Shown here: positions 44,253 through 55,770 of the stretch, one piece after another | How positions within the stretch are numbered: the stretch's first letter is position 1 | Layout: each line of letters starts with the position of its first letter | Origin: Cryoendolithus antarcticus | Lineage: Eukaryota > Ascomycota > Dothideomycetes > Cladosporiales > Cladosporiaceae | Assembly (NCBI GenBank): GCA_002077065.1 | Contig: NAJO01000025.1 | Coordinates: 372,001 to 436,000, forward strand | Length of the DNA: 64,000 bases | Direction: 5' to 3' | Made by a program: the position numbers and the translations under genes | Notes under the pieces: generated by a model | What the model was told of the DNA's origin: nothing | Databases searched by the model: none | What the model saw: only the letters and a program-made list of their open reading frames with translations

Positions 44253-45341
44253 TCACGGAGCTTGTGCTGGAGCATTGGTCTCTTCTGCCAATGCCGCGTT
44301 TGCGCGAGGTGCGGTAGGAGCTGGCGCCGTCGTCTCCGTCGCGGTGTTTTTGTTGTGGGCACTGCGCAAGCTGGCCGCATCTTGAGTGCTGTGCACCGGA
44401 GTACTGGCGGTTGATACGATGCTGAGCGAATGCGAGTCGGCCTTGCGACGCGAGAAGACTGAGCGAAGTAGCTTAAGAGGACTCTCGGGACGCTGAGTGA
44501 TGCTGCCTTCGCCCGTGCCTGCTCGGCCTCTCCTCTTAAGCAGCTTTGGCTTCTGTTCCCGTGGCTCCTTCTTCCGACACAGTGTAAGGAAGTCGCTCTG
44601 ATCCAGGCCAAACATGTACTTGGTCTTGATGCTCGACACAGTCGCACAGAGCTGAACTGATTGGTCGGCTCCAGTGCGGGCAGCGTCATCTCTGTCCACG
44701 GCGCCGTTGGAGACGTGGACCTCGTAATGTTTCGGCAAGCCCACTAGCTTCTGAATGGACTGCCACAGCTGACTTGTGTTGACGCCTTTATCCAGTAGAG
44801 CAGGCTTGAAGATCGCATCTCCGACGAAGACATGAGTGCCGATCACGTAGCCGCAATGCTCGGCAGTGTGAGCCTCTAGACTTGAAACCGTCACCTTCAA
44901 TCCACCGACTGTGAATGTTGCGCCATCCTCGAACGCTTCGTCGTGCTTGCTCCACCCTAGACTGCTGAGTGGTTGCCTGCGGCCGAAGTACCGCTGGTAG
45001 CCGCGTAGGCTCTTGCCAACGCACACGCGCGGCGCGACTGCAGTACGTTCGAGAAGCTGTTGACGCAAGTAGAATGCCGCTGTCTTGTAAGTATGGCCAC
45101 CTTGAGTCTCCAGAATGCGCTCGATGCTGTACTTCTTCGATTGTATGAGGTCCAAAATCTGATCTGCGGAAGTGGTGGAGATGCCCTCCGCAAGCTCCTG
45201 TGGGTCAAGTACAGGATCGATCACGACGGCTTCGCCAGTGCTTACATCGGCAACGACGTACTGCCACGTGCCTGTGGACTGAGAGTAGATCTCGTGAACG
45301 ACTGGTTGAACATTAGCTCGGGGTACGCTGCTGATCTCCAT
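44253..45341 (-). CDS. metallo-beta-lactamase-fold protein (ETHE1-like) lacking the HxHxDH motif
   Basis: A single-exon, 362-residue protein. Residues ~10-245 follow the persulfide dioxygenase/ETHE1 branch of the MBL fold: E-I-Y-S-Q-S-T-G-T-W-Q-Y-V-V-A-D early, I-E-R-I-L-E-T then T-A-A-F-Y-L-R-Q-Q-L, A-H-T-A-E-H-C-G-Y-V-I-G (His ~158) and V-G-D-A-I-F (Asp ~175). In active relatives the stretch between ILET and TAAFYL is H-x-H-x-D-H; here residues 80-86 read Q-G-G-H-T-Y-K, so four ligands are gone. It is probably a non-catalytic paralogue. A basic linker (K-K-x-P-R-E-Q-K-P-K-L-L-K-R-R) and a Ser/Thr/Ala-rich tail extend beyond the fold. No frameshift or stop is seen. Confidence 0.85.
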   Translation of the reverse strand: MEISSVPRANVQPVVHEIYSQSTGTWQYVVADVSTGEAVVIDPVLDPQELAEGISTTSADQILDLIQSKKYSIERILETQGGHTYKTAAFYLRQQLLERTAVAPRVCVGKSLRGYQRYFGRRQPLSSLGWSKHDEAFEDGATFTVGGLKVTVSSLEAHTAEHCGYVIGTHVFVGDAIFKPALLDKGVNTSQLWQSIQKLVGLPKHYEVHVSNGAVDRDDAARTGADQSVQLCATVSSIKTKYMFGLDQSDFLTLCRKKEPREQKPKLLKRRGRAGTGEGSITQRPESPLKLLRSVFSRRKADSHSLSIVSTASTPVHSTQDAASLRSAHNKNTATETTAPAPTAPRANAALAEETNAPAQAP

Positions 45342-46490
45342 TGCGTAGAGCGGCTGATCTGGACGCGGTGCGCAATATGTTCAAGTGATGTAGAAGTGTA
45401 GTGAGTGAGGTCGCGTGAAGATCCATGCTTTATGCGTGTCGTACCAATGCATATTCGGACATATTGGTTTCACAGCATTTGCTTGTGAGACGGGATCTGC
45501 GAGCAAGCGCTGTCAGCAAACGACGACATGTTGGTCAGACAAGATGCCATTGTAGACATCTTGACATTACAGATACGATCTGAACATAGACCGTGATCGC
45601 AGAGAGCTTCCATTATCACAAAGTGAAGTGTGAGAATGGCTGATGTGCCATTGGATCAGATCACGTTTGCTGGCTTGAGTACATGTTGTGCATCATAGAG
45701 CCTTCGAGGATCTACACCGTTAAAGCATGCCAGAGACAGTGGCCACATATAGCTCAGTCACACCTGCGTAGCTGTTGAAGCACAATGGCGTGCTGGTCGT
45801 GCGCGTTGATGAGGAGGAAGAGTCAGGAGATCACGAAGTGAGGTTCATGAGGTTCAGGCTTGGCATATCATTGCCTCCTCACATCGGCGCTCGATTAATT
45901 CATCAGACAGTAATCTAGTACAACACTATACATCCATAGAGCTCTTTGACTCTCCGCAAGCTCCAGCGCTCGCAGCGTCTACAAGCGAACAGGGCAGTGA
46001 AGCATCGACGTTGATCTGATGTCCTCATTCCCTGTCAGCGGGCTTTCGACTCCGATGACTTCACGGCACATGCTTTGCAGTCAAGGTATCTCCAGAAAGC
46101 AGTCGCGAGCTTTGACTCAGCGACCCACCTACGCACTGTAGCGCGAGATGTGACATTGGTCGTGAAACGGACAGAGACGCATCTATACCGCGCTTGTCAC
46201 TGGAACTACTGACACGAATGTCGTGCTCGGGACACTGTCCATTGGACAGTATCTGACTATCAGCCACACTCAGATGAAAGTAGCCTCTGCATGCACTGCT
46301 CACTGCAAACGTATGGCGCATCCTTGTGATTTGTCTCGCAGAAGATCTTGATTCACGATCTCGTATCTGTCGCTCGCACGTTGTCGATCCTCTGGACATC
46401 TCTCCCGATCATCCATCGTCCTTCTTATTTCGTCAGACTGGCCCGTAAGTTCCTTTTTTGCAGCCATCATCTTGCCTGCTCCGATATTCC
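45342..46490. other. intergenic, no gene seen
   Basis: About 1.15 kb between divergent genes. A possible 5'-UTR intron (GTAAGT..TTGCAG, ~46445-46463) lies just before the next gene. No other supported feature. Confidence 0.45.
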
Positions 46491-47039
46491 ATGGACCCTC
46501 CCACCGCACCACGTCCTTCTCCCTATAACCCTACCCTCACATTCGCTGAATCGGCTCTGCTCTGCGCCGTCTCAGTCGCAGCACACGAGCGTCTGGCGTT
46601 CCAGGAAGATGATTACACTTCCAACGGTGATGTGGATGCCTCTCTGGAGAAATTTGAGGCGCTTCTCCAATTTGTAGTTGGACAGAATCCAACCACGTCC
46701 TTCAAGCGCCGGGCTGGCGATGCCAAAGCATTGTACCAGACTAGGCGCTGGCTGTCTGGAAGGCTGAAGGGATTGAAACCGGACTGGCTTTACATTGGCC
46801 GTGGGAAGTGGGATCTGGTACTGCTCGAACCAGCCAAGGCTCTGCAGCCTGGCGAGCGAGATGTGGAAGCTGGAACAGAGATGAGACACTGGAGGACTAG
46901 GGTGACAATTGAAGGAGGAAACATACCGGACTACAGTACGTGGTCTATTGACTTGATTCGAGCTAACGAGACACCCAAAGCAGAAGACTTGTCTGAGGAT
47001 CTGGCCGGTAGAAGGAGCAGTAGCTGCGAGACCATGTAG
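46491..47039 (+). CDS. small unknown protein
   Basis: A single-exon, 182-residue soluble protein of unknown family. It is hydrophilic, with predicted alternating helix and strand character: F-A-E-S-A-L-L-C-A-V-S-V-A-A-H-E-R-L-A-F, then a basic segment and a late V-T-I-E-G-G-N-I-P. There is no signal peptide, TM or catalytic motif. The ATG at 46491 is preferred; the open frame extends to 46458 without an ATG. A likely 5'-UTR intron ends just upstream. Codon use looks like neighbouring genes, which supports it as real. Confidence 0.6.
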   Translation: MDPPTAPRPSPYNPTLTFAESALLCAVSVAAHERLAFQEDDYTSNGDVDASLEKFEALLQFVVGQNPTTSFKRRAGDAKALYQTRRWLSGRLKGLKPDWLYIGRGKWDLVLLEPAKALQPGERDVEAGTEMRHWRTRVTIEGGNIPDYSTWSIDLIRANETPKAEDLSEDLAGRRSSSCETM

Positions 47040-48650
47040 GCCGCTTAGCAATGTTGCTGGGGCTCAGCGAATCATGAATGCGAAATGGCTGGCACGCACA
47101 TTGGCAAATGTTGATTCACAATCGCGCTCTGATGGAGGCGTCCGAGAGCGTTACTTGTCGGCATGCCGATGCATGCAGAGCTTAAATTCGGCGGTGAAAT
47201 CTATGAGGAGACACAAACTGTCTCCATCGCATGCTTCTCACATCGTATCTGTCCGAAGCTACTGCCTCTTCTCCAGGAGTTGAAGATGCAGGTCGTGGCT
47301 GCAGTACTACTATGCTGTTGAACTCTTGAGAGTCACGATCGAGGGCGTTGAGATTGAGCCTCATCTGTCAGTCACCAATCGTGCATAGCAAATTCGCTGT
47401 CAAGAGAAGATGTGTAGAGGCACAGGAGCAGTTGACAAGGTCGAAGGCGCGGACACGTCCTGCCTCTGCTCCTGCACTACTGTTACCCTACTCGCGAGTG
47501 TCGACATTCGCGTGTTCCGCCGAACATGGCCGCTGAGGGTGTACGGTAGCATGGCGTTGGGTACTGTTGCTGCGTATCTGGAGTTTTGCCGGCACTAGAC
47601 CACGTTGGCTCGCCAAGTTCCACCAATGCAGTTCAGGTACAGGGCTGATCTCGTGATGGTCCACATCGCGCCTCCACGCGGACACATCGCCTTGGCCTTC
47701 GCTAACAAGATCTGCGCCAAGAGCGGAACCAAAGCCGTACTCTATCAGCACCAGCGTCTGGCATTCGCGCAACTCCAATATCGAGCGAGCATTTGCATTC
47801 TACGCGTGCATACGAAAGGTCCTGACGATGACACCGAAGGTCCATCTGTAGCTCAAGACGCAAGAACAGCGACATCGGCGACTCTATCCCCGATATACGG
47901 TAAGATAGATTAGCGACTTTTGACAGTGGAATGGGCGGGCAATGCGGTAAACGCCACATTGCAGAGGTGACGCGGCCCTTCATGCGCTGCAGCGAATTAA
48001 TAGTCGAGCACGAGCGGGATGCAGTTGCGTACTGCGGGTAGAAGCCACCCATGCATCTCGTCGGCCGAGCAGATGAGGCTATCGAACCGTTGAGTATCTG
48101 CGCCTTCCTGGGAGACCTCACCTCTTGGCTGCAGTCGAAAGATACCGAGTGAATGCTCCATCCACTCAAGCAATTATCTGTCATCAGCCCGACTCTTAGG
48201 TAAGGCGCAACGACATCATCGAGGAAGGGCCTGAGCTCAGGTGGGGTCGGACGCAACGTCACGTCAAGTCCATTATTTCGACTGCAACTCCGGTCCATCA
48301 GAGTTCTCTATTCGGGCCCGCATTTAGCCCTGCGGTGGTCGGCCAAGAGAAACAACCGGACAGATCTGCAAAGACAGGCCCATTCTGCTGGACAGCCTTC
48401 TGCCACCACTACAGCCAAGGCCTTCGACCTCGCAGGGCGGACTTTGCCTGACTAAAAGCCGATCTACTGCCAAGCACTATCTCACGTGGAAGATCTGCGG
48501 GCCCTTCTCTCATCTTGACGTAGGATCCTTATAGCCTTTCTGATCCGCATCTTGCCCTAGGCTTGTCTTCTTAGTCAACCTCACTGCCTCCCCTCGAACC
48601 AGACCTCAGCCCTATCAGTCTCGGCGCATCTGCTGTGCGATCTGGAAGCC
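47040..48650. other. intergenic, no gene seen
   Basis: A 1.6 kb gap. The longest frame is on the minus strand (48298-47702, 198 codons), but it lacks domain features and has poor composition, so it is not called. The right part should hold the promoter of the Zn2Cys6 gene. Confidence 0.45.
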
Positions 48651-51600
48651 ATGGAAGCGACCTCTCCGGACGAGTACGACGATCGCATGAGTGACATCGG
48701 CTCCGGAGAAGACGAAAGGGAACCGAAGCAAGAGGATGCCTCTGCCTCTCCGACAGAGACCATTTCTGGCAAGGGTCATTCTTCCAAATCTGGTCATTTG
48801 CAGAAGCGCCGGAGAGTGACCAGAGCGTGCGATGAGTGTCGCCGCAAGAAGATAAAGTGCGATGGGAAGCAGCCATGTACGCACTGCACAGTGTACAGCT
48901 ACGGTATGTGCCAGTATATGATCTCAATACCAAATTCAGCCCTCGATCGCTGATGTTGTGCGCCCAGATTGCACCTACGATCAGCCCTCGAACCGCAGGC
49001 GGAACCCGGCGCCCCAATATGTTGAAAATCTCGAACACAGAGTGCATCGTGCGGAGAGCCTCTTGCACATCTTGATACCAAATCTCGACCTTAGTGACCC
49101 CGGGATTGATGCGGCAGTGGCGCAGGGCTGGATACCTGGTGCACCTGGGAAAGGCAGTCCCGCTGCAGCACGGCCAGCGAAAGGGTTGCGGCCATCACTG
49201 GCACCAACAATGGAGAACAAGTCTGACACAAACCTCGAGTCTATGGTCCGCGCTGTCGCGCAGATGGACATCGACGAATCGGGAAACTGGGACTATCATG
49301 GCCACTCGTCCGGCCTCAGCTTCATGCGGCGAATGCGCGAGCAATTGGGGGACATCATGGGCCCTGAGACACCCTCTACGCCGTTCGTCAAAAGTCGGCC
49401 AAGATCGCAGGTCGTGGATTCGCCTCGCTCCTCCACGATGGACTCTCCATCTGCAGAGTCGAGTGCTGCAACTGAGCTTCCACCGCGTGATGTTGCTCGC
49501 CAACTGTGCAGCAATGCCGTCAATGATGCCACAGCGCTGATGAAGTTCCTTCACAAACCATCCTTCTGGCACTCATTCGAGCGCATGTACAACGTCCCTC
49601 CAGAAAGTTGGGCGGACGAAGAGCATAGGTTTCTGCCACTTTTATACAGCGCAATGGCGCTCGGCTCATTGTTTGGCAATAATGAACATAGCAACTTGAA
49701 TCAGTTTGGTTATGAGCAGGCGATACAGCAAGGATTCTCATACTTCAAGGCCGCTCGACACATGATGGATATCGCCGATTGCCGGGACATCACTTCGGTG
49801 CAGGCGGTCATCTGCATGATCTTGTTCATGCAGTCCTCTGCGAAGCTCTCGCAGTGTTACGCCTACATTGGTGTAGCAATGCGCTCGGCACTGCGCATGG
49901 GATTGCATCGCGCGTATGCTGGCACATTTAACCCTCTCGAGCTAGAGACCCGGAAACGTGTGTTCTGGGTGATCAAGAAGATGGACATCTATGTTGGAGC
50001 GATGCTTGGCTTGCCACAGACACTGAGTGACGAAGACATCGACCAGGAGTTCCCTACCGAGGTTGACGATGAGTACATTACCGCACAAGGTATCAAGCCA
50101 ATGCCAGAAGGCCAAATCTCAATGATGACAGCATTCAACGCGCACATACGATTAGTCATGCTGGTTCACAAGATTGTGCGCAAGGTATATCCGATCAAAG
50201 TGCAGACGCTGGGAGGACTGGCGGACAAGTCCTACACAGTACCATTCTCGGTGATTCGAGAAATCGAGTCTGATCTGGAGCAGTGGAAGACCAGCTTGCC
50301 AGCGGTGCTAAGTCCTGGTGCGACGGCCGATCGCTACGGGAGAGTCCAGCACCTACTACGATTGTCGTACGCCTTCGCACAAGTCCTGCTATATCGGCCA
50401 TTTCTGCATTTCACAGCAACCGAGAAGCGCAGCAAGCCGATCGATCCACGCGCCTACGCATGTGCAGCATCCTATGTGAATGTGTCGCGCAACATCATCC
50501 ACATCACGACGCAGATGAAGCAGCAGGGAATGCTGAACGGCGCTTTCTGGTTCATGATGTACACAACGTTCTTCTCGATTCTGTCGCTCGTATACTTCGC
50601 TGCGGAAAATCCGGATAATGCGACGACGAACGCGGTGATCAAAGATGCGCTGCAGGGCAAGGAAGTATTGGCAGCACTCGCTACGCGCAGTATGGCTGCA
50701 GATCGCTGTACGGAGACGCTGAACGTCATCTTCTCGAGGCTTCCCGAGTGGATGCGCGAAGGCAAGCAGAATCCAGTCATGAGTAAGAAGAGGACGCATG
50801 GGTCAGGCCCTGTGCCGCAGGTCGGTGGACGAGGAAGTCATCCCGATGTTTCCGTCGCCAGCCTTGAGCCACCAGGTCCTGGACATCCTCGACGTGCAAG
50901 CACGTTCCCGCGGCACGGAGCCATGCAGCCCTCTGTGTCAGAACCCATCGTACCTGACGGATCCTCGTGGAGCACGAACTCCGACTCAGCATCTGGTTTC
51001 GGACCCAATACTCCTACATCCAGCGAGTTCGAGCAACGCAACTTCCTTGAGCTATCGAACATGTCAAGCTCCATGCCTGGCATGATGCAGAATCAGATGG
51101 CGCTTCCACCCAACTTCGCCAACCCGGCTATCCCAGATGTCTCGGCTATGATGTTCCCAGGCGGCGGCTCAGAGCCGTTCCTCTATCCAAATCAGCCCTT
51201 GACCACGTTCGAGAACACCCAGCAATTCGCAAAGAATCAATATTTCAATGACCTAGCAGGTAGCGTCGGCCCGGATAGCATGACCAACAGCGCTGTCGGA
51301 ACGCCTCAGACAAGCCATCCTCGTATGGCGGGCCCTCAGCACACGCGCGACGACAACATGGAGGCACAGTTCTTCGCTCTGCCACCGTACTTGGAGCAAG
51401 GTCGTTCGCAACAGCGACAACAGCAGCAGCAGTCTGCTACTAGCTTCCCCCAGAACAATCGGCAATTCAATAACTACGGTCACATACAACAGCCGGGCAT
51501 GCAACAGATACCCAACGGCTGGCCTCAGCAACAGCACGCATTCGGTAACAGCCAGTCTGCGAGCCAGGACTTTGCGAACATCAATATTCAGGACTTGTTT

Positions 51601-51651
51601 GGCGGCGCGGAATGGAACGCCATGATCATGGATCCTGGATTCAGGCAATGA
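48651..51651 (+). CDS. Zn2Cys6 transcription factor (Asg1/Tea1-like)
   Basis: Two exons, 48651-48903 and 48968-51651, 978 aa. The binuclear zinc cluster has perfect spacing (C60, C63, C70, C76, C79, C86; CX2CX6CX5CX2CX6C), preceded by a basic K-R-R-R segment. The [17 protein letters not shown] and [10 protein letters not shown] wording resembles yeast Asg1/Tea1-type factors. A short coiled-coil dimerisation helix follows. Residues ~225-560 form the fungal-specific middle homology domain ([27 protein letters not shown]). The C-terminal third is Ser/Pro/Gln/Asn-rich with a poly-Gln run, a probable activation domain. The intron splits the zinc cluster (G|AT codon). Targets are unknown. Confidence 0.92.
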
Positions 51652-52253
51652 CAGGAGGAGATGATCGGGCAGCGCATGTGGGCGCCGCTCGAGGACGTAA
51701 GAGGAAGGCGGAGTGGGCTTTCCCGTGGTCATGGATGACACGGGGAATGTTACGCAGCATATATGATACCCAAGGCGGCTATGTGAAGATAGTGGAGCAC
51801 CGTGTAACAGTTCCTACAACCCTTCTTTCGTCAACGTGGGGCTCAAAGTGTCATCAACATTAAACACGTATCAAGTCTAGCGGAGCACATGGCCAGAGGT
51901 GCTTGATGGAAAGCGATCATGGCTACGAGCTCCATACTGCGCACGCCGACACATTCACTCACCAGTCAGGCCCACTGGCTTAGCTGCATAGCATGTCTTG
52001 GTATTTGACACATGTGGATGTTCCCAGCCAATCGATTGTTGAAGTGAGAACGCGTGGCGTGTGGAATGGAACAGGAGATTGCCACTTATCTCTTGGTTGA
52101 CACCCTTCAGCAATGATCGAACAAATAGCTTGTTCTCATGATGGCTACTACCATGTGCCGACATGCCGTGACGACATGGCGGTGGTGAAGCTAGGATATG
52201 TCTTCGTCATATGTTTACGGTTATGGCAGGTCACAGAAGTGTAACAGGAGAGC
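51652..52253. other. intergenic, no gene seen
   Basis: About 0.6 kb between two plus-strand genes. No feature was identified. Confidence 0.5.
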
Positions 52254-53294
52254 ATGGAGCAGTTGCAGACCCAGACACCGACCAGCAGATCTGCTAGAGT
52301 CTTCTTGCTTGCTGCTTCACGGAGATTATATCCTTGTCAACACCGCAAGATGCGCATAAGCGTGTCTGCTGCATTATGCGCACTCCTGATAGTACTACTG
52401 CTCACCTGCGTCGAAATTGCACAGCCCCCAGCAGACCTCAAGCCAAAGGTCTTCGTGATCGGTCTTTCGAAGACAGGTACGACCTCTCTAGGCGACGCCC
52501 TGCACATGCTCGGCTACAAGCGCCTGGGCTGGAAGGACATCCGCAGTCGCCAGTTGGTGCAAGCCTGTATTCACGGCGACCTAGCTCCGATTGTAGGACA
52601 GACGAAGTACTATGATGCTTTCGAGGACCTGCCTTGGCCGTATTTGTATCGCGAGATGGCGGAGCTGTACCCAGACGCTAGGTTCATCCTAAGCCTCCGT
52701 CGAGATGATCAAACTTGGCTCCGTTCCATGGAAAGGCATCTGATGCGAGGACGATGGTCGCCTTACGCCCATTTCTATGGTGCTGATGTGTATCCCGGAA
52801 ATGAGGAGATGATCTTGCAGTCGTACCAGAACCACACTCAAACAGTGCGAGCCTTCTTCTGCGACAAGCCGCATCGGTTCCTGGAGATAGTCGTCGATGA
52901 CGGCGATGCAAACTGGGCAGCACTCATTCGCTTCCTGGGGAATCCGAGTGATGATCTGTCGATGGGAGCATTCCCAAAAAGTAATACAGCTGCCCATTGG
53001 CAAACAGGACTCGAGTTGACCGATCAATTGCATTGGTTATGGCGTTGGATCATCACCACTATCGAAGAGCAAAGCTCGTCCTGGATGTACGAGAAGCGCC
53101 AGGCTAGCGTGAGGGCAGTGTTAACGTTGCTATGGAAGGCGATCGACGTCGTAGAGCAGGCTTGTTCGGAATTATATTACCACAGTGGATCAGCAGGAGT
53201 ATCGTCGCAAGATGTACTGCCCTCGAGCCGACTGCACAGTAAAGCGACCGTAAATACGACAATTCCTCAGACGCCACCTCCATACTCCAACTAA
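52254..53294 (+). CDS. type II membrane sulfotransferase-like protein
   Basis: A single-exon, 346-residue protein. A hydrophobic signal-anchor (~33-55, A-L-C-A-L-L-I-V-L-L-L) is followed by the P-loop-like phosphosulfate-binding segment F-V-I-G-L-S-K-T-G-T-T-S-L. This is the hallmark of the fungal/animal sulfotransferase superfamily (Sulfotransfer_4-like NAD-dependent epimerase neighbours excluded). Later L-S-L-R-R-D-D-Q-T-W-L-R-S matches the second cofactor-binding strand, and F-L-E-I-V-V-D-D-G-D the third. It should act in the Golgi lumen or be anchored in a membrane; the acceptor is unknown. ATG at 52254 has good context (A at -3); ATG at 52350 would start directly at the anchor and is a plausible alternative. 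A second hydrophobic patch lies near ~262. Confidence 0.83.
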   Translation: MEQLQTQTPTSRSARVFLLAASRRLYPCQHRKMRISVSAALCALLIVLLLTCVEIAQPPADLKPKVFVIGLSKTGTTSLGDALHMLGYKRLGWKDIRSRQLVQACIHGDLAPIVGQTKYYDAFEDLPWPYLYREMAELYPDARFILSLRRDDQTWLRSMERHLMRGRWSPYAHFYGADVYPGNEEMILQSYQNHTQTVRAFFCDKPHRFLEIVVDDGDANWAALIRFLGNPSDDLSMGAFPKSNTAAHWQTGLELTDQLHWLWRWIITTIEEQSSSWMYEKRQASVRAVLTLLWKAIDVVEQACSELYYHSGSAGVSSQDVLPSSRLHSKATVNTTIPQTPPPYSN

Positions 53295-55770
53295 TCGAAG
53301 ATCTCTGCAACGTGAATGTTTGAAGGGGCGACGATCAAATGGGTCACAGTAAAAGGAATTGAATTTAGATGGCTTGGGAAGTCATAGCTGGTTGCGAACT
53401 GCCCAGCGCTAGGGAGTTGGTCTCTCACATGTGTTCAACAGGCGAGCTGCCACTTGTGGAGCGTACGATGATACCCAAGCATGAAGAGCCGTCGGAGCTT
53501 CGTAGAGGACTTACGTAGAAGTGACCAGCGACACCTTCGAGGTGGGAAATTCCGCTTCTTGGTGCACAACCTGACCCAAGCGGTCCCAACGTTTTCAGTC
53601 TCGAAAGGTACTTGGGCAACGGACGGTGTCCGGGTCCAGAGTCAGGTCAAAACTGAAGTCAGTCTCCGTCAAGCGCGATGGGCAGGTGCGCAGCCTACAT
53701 ATGATCGTTCCTGCCATCATGACCGGCAACCTTATCTCGACCTCACAGCGTGCAGTGACATGCCACCTCAATCATATTACTTAGCCTGGCTTGCCTGGGT
53801 GCGATACTGCCAAGATGCATTTCTCACAACTGCCGTGAACGGGGCCGGAATTCTGCTTCATCCGGGTAGCGACGTCTGGGCAAGTCTCAAGGTGCCGACG
53901 CAGCCGGGCGACACGTGGACGGATGCGAGCACCAACGAGCCCCCGCTTTCAAAGCGGAGCCCGTGTGGTCATTCGCAAAGGACTCCTCGTGGAGGTGGCG
54001 CCCCAGGTGGAGGGGGTGGCGCGGCATGCAGTGGCTAGCCTCCGGACTCTTGACCTAACGCGTGGCGTGCGTGGAGCGCTTATCTGTCAACGAGACAGTT
54101 TTAATTCAGGAAAAGACTGTGCAAGCACAGCTTGGCCCTCCAGGCATAGACGGGTCCTATGACACTCCCGAATGTGCTCTGGCAATACGTCCGAAGCTGG
54201 ACCAGTCTCACAAACGCCGCTGCCAATGGCTCGCAATAAAAGCGCATGCATGCTAGTAAAAGCGGGACGGCTGCACTTACGGGCGCAGGCACGAAGAGGC
54301 ACAGCCCAGATGTTCGCAGCCCTTCCCTGTCCAGTAGCAAGTCAGGTGCTTCACCTGCGTCGATCCCCGATCTATCGAGACGCCGAAGTTCCGCGAACAT
54401 GGGGTTGTGACGGAGCGGCTGATGGCGGAGTCGAGACTTCCTCCACGCGGTCCCGTCAGGATCGGATTCGCATCGCTCTGCAAGAGTATCTGTGGCTCCC
54501 ACTCATGAGCCACTTACGCATAAAATCGCGCCAGCGTCGTCGATTGCCGCACGTGTTCTTATCGCTCAAGCTGGCAACTAGGCTGTTACCCCGAGTCCGC
54601 TAATGTTGCGATAGCGTCTGAGTTCGGTTGCCGGCTTCAGGCGCGTTATAACACGAAGATCTGAGCACACACTCTAATGATACTAAGCACGAGCGCTGGC
54701 TGTGCTCCTACAGAACAGGCCCATAGAAGCCTGTTGCAACACCAAACCCCGATGCTAGACGCGCAAGGTGACTATAGCCATTTACCAAGATGCACTGTTC
54801 ATGTCGATCCGGTCCACGATGGCCAGACACAATGATTGACAGCGGGGCTGCACGACATGCATATAATTCCGGCGCGCTGGTCCACTCGAGCAGTTGCATC
54901 GCTTTAATCGACGAAACCAGTAAGCACCGTGTAGATCGAGTCCACAATTCCCACGAAGGCGCGCTACGAGCGACCTCTCCGTGGCGTATTGCTGTACTGA
55001 GGGCATGATACGTACAGTATGTTCTTCTAGCAGCATGAGCTCGTGCTATGGCATGCGCGAAATATAGCAGCAACGCTAGCGCCCGGCCTCCGCACAGGCC
55101 GAGCGAGAAGCAGGGCAGGCGCAAGCACCTGATTGATTATCAAGATTGTACATGCGCGTCTCTCTCGTGGACAAATGTCTCGCAGCTTTCTTTTCCTCTT
55201 CACTTCTGTTGCGTAACCACAACCTCGTCCAGTGCGAGGGTGTTCACGTACTGCCAATACTTGTATCAGACGCGGCAGCGCATGAGCCGCCCGTACCTAT
55301 ACCGAGACCAGGTCTCGTGCTGAACCCCACTTCGGCTCAGCTTGAACCCTCGAACTGCGGCGTCGCTCTCTGGTACTGCTGTGTCTATCTGTTTCCAGAA
55401 TAATCCTGTCCGCTTGCTCCCACCACGACTCAGCAGCCCCAGGGCACGAGTCTTATTCGACGCGACGGTCATATCAAGTCACTGGCTTTTCAGCACATTG
55501 CGGTGGACGAGGCACCGACCTCCGCGCCCTTGGTACCCGAGCAGTGTTTGGAACTTTCGAGTACGCTTAACAAAGGAAGCCACTTGAGGCCGACGCGTGG
55601 TCACGTTGTCCTCAAGTCTGGCTAGACTCGGTAAGATCTGGAATAACAACAAACATGACGGCGTCAAAGGTACACACGCCATTTCCCGCCTATAGCTGTT
55701 GTGCCGGCAGACACAATGTCAGTCATCAGGCTGACCTCGAGGTGTTTAGGATACGATATCGCGTCCTGTG
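53295..55770. other. 2.5 kb gene-poor stretch
   Basis: The largest gap in the window. Several frames of 130-185 codons overlap on both strands (for example 53481-54038 plus, 54502-54101 minus), but none shows a domain, signal peptide or a consistent exon chain. A 15-nt near-perfect palindrome (CCGCTTT-C-AAAGCGG, 53943-53957) is the only structured element noted. It may be decayed sequence or hold non-coding RNA. Confidence 0.4.

Noticed and set aside
47702..48298. 198-codon minus-strand frame
   Set aside because: No ATG-supported domain, irregular Cys/Arg/Ser-rich composition typical of chance frames.
53930..53965. CCGCTTTCAAAGCGG hairpin as an anticodon arm (UCA)
   Set aside because: No T arm, D arm or acceptor stem around it; only a short palindrome.
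53481..54038. 185-codon plus-strand frame with Gly-rich end
   Set aside because: No recognisable motif, and overlapping frames of similar length on both strands indicate a stop-poor GC-rich region.
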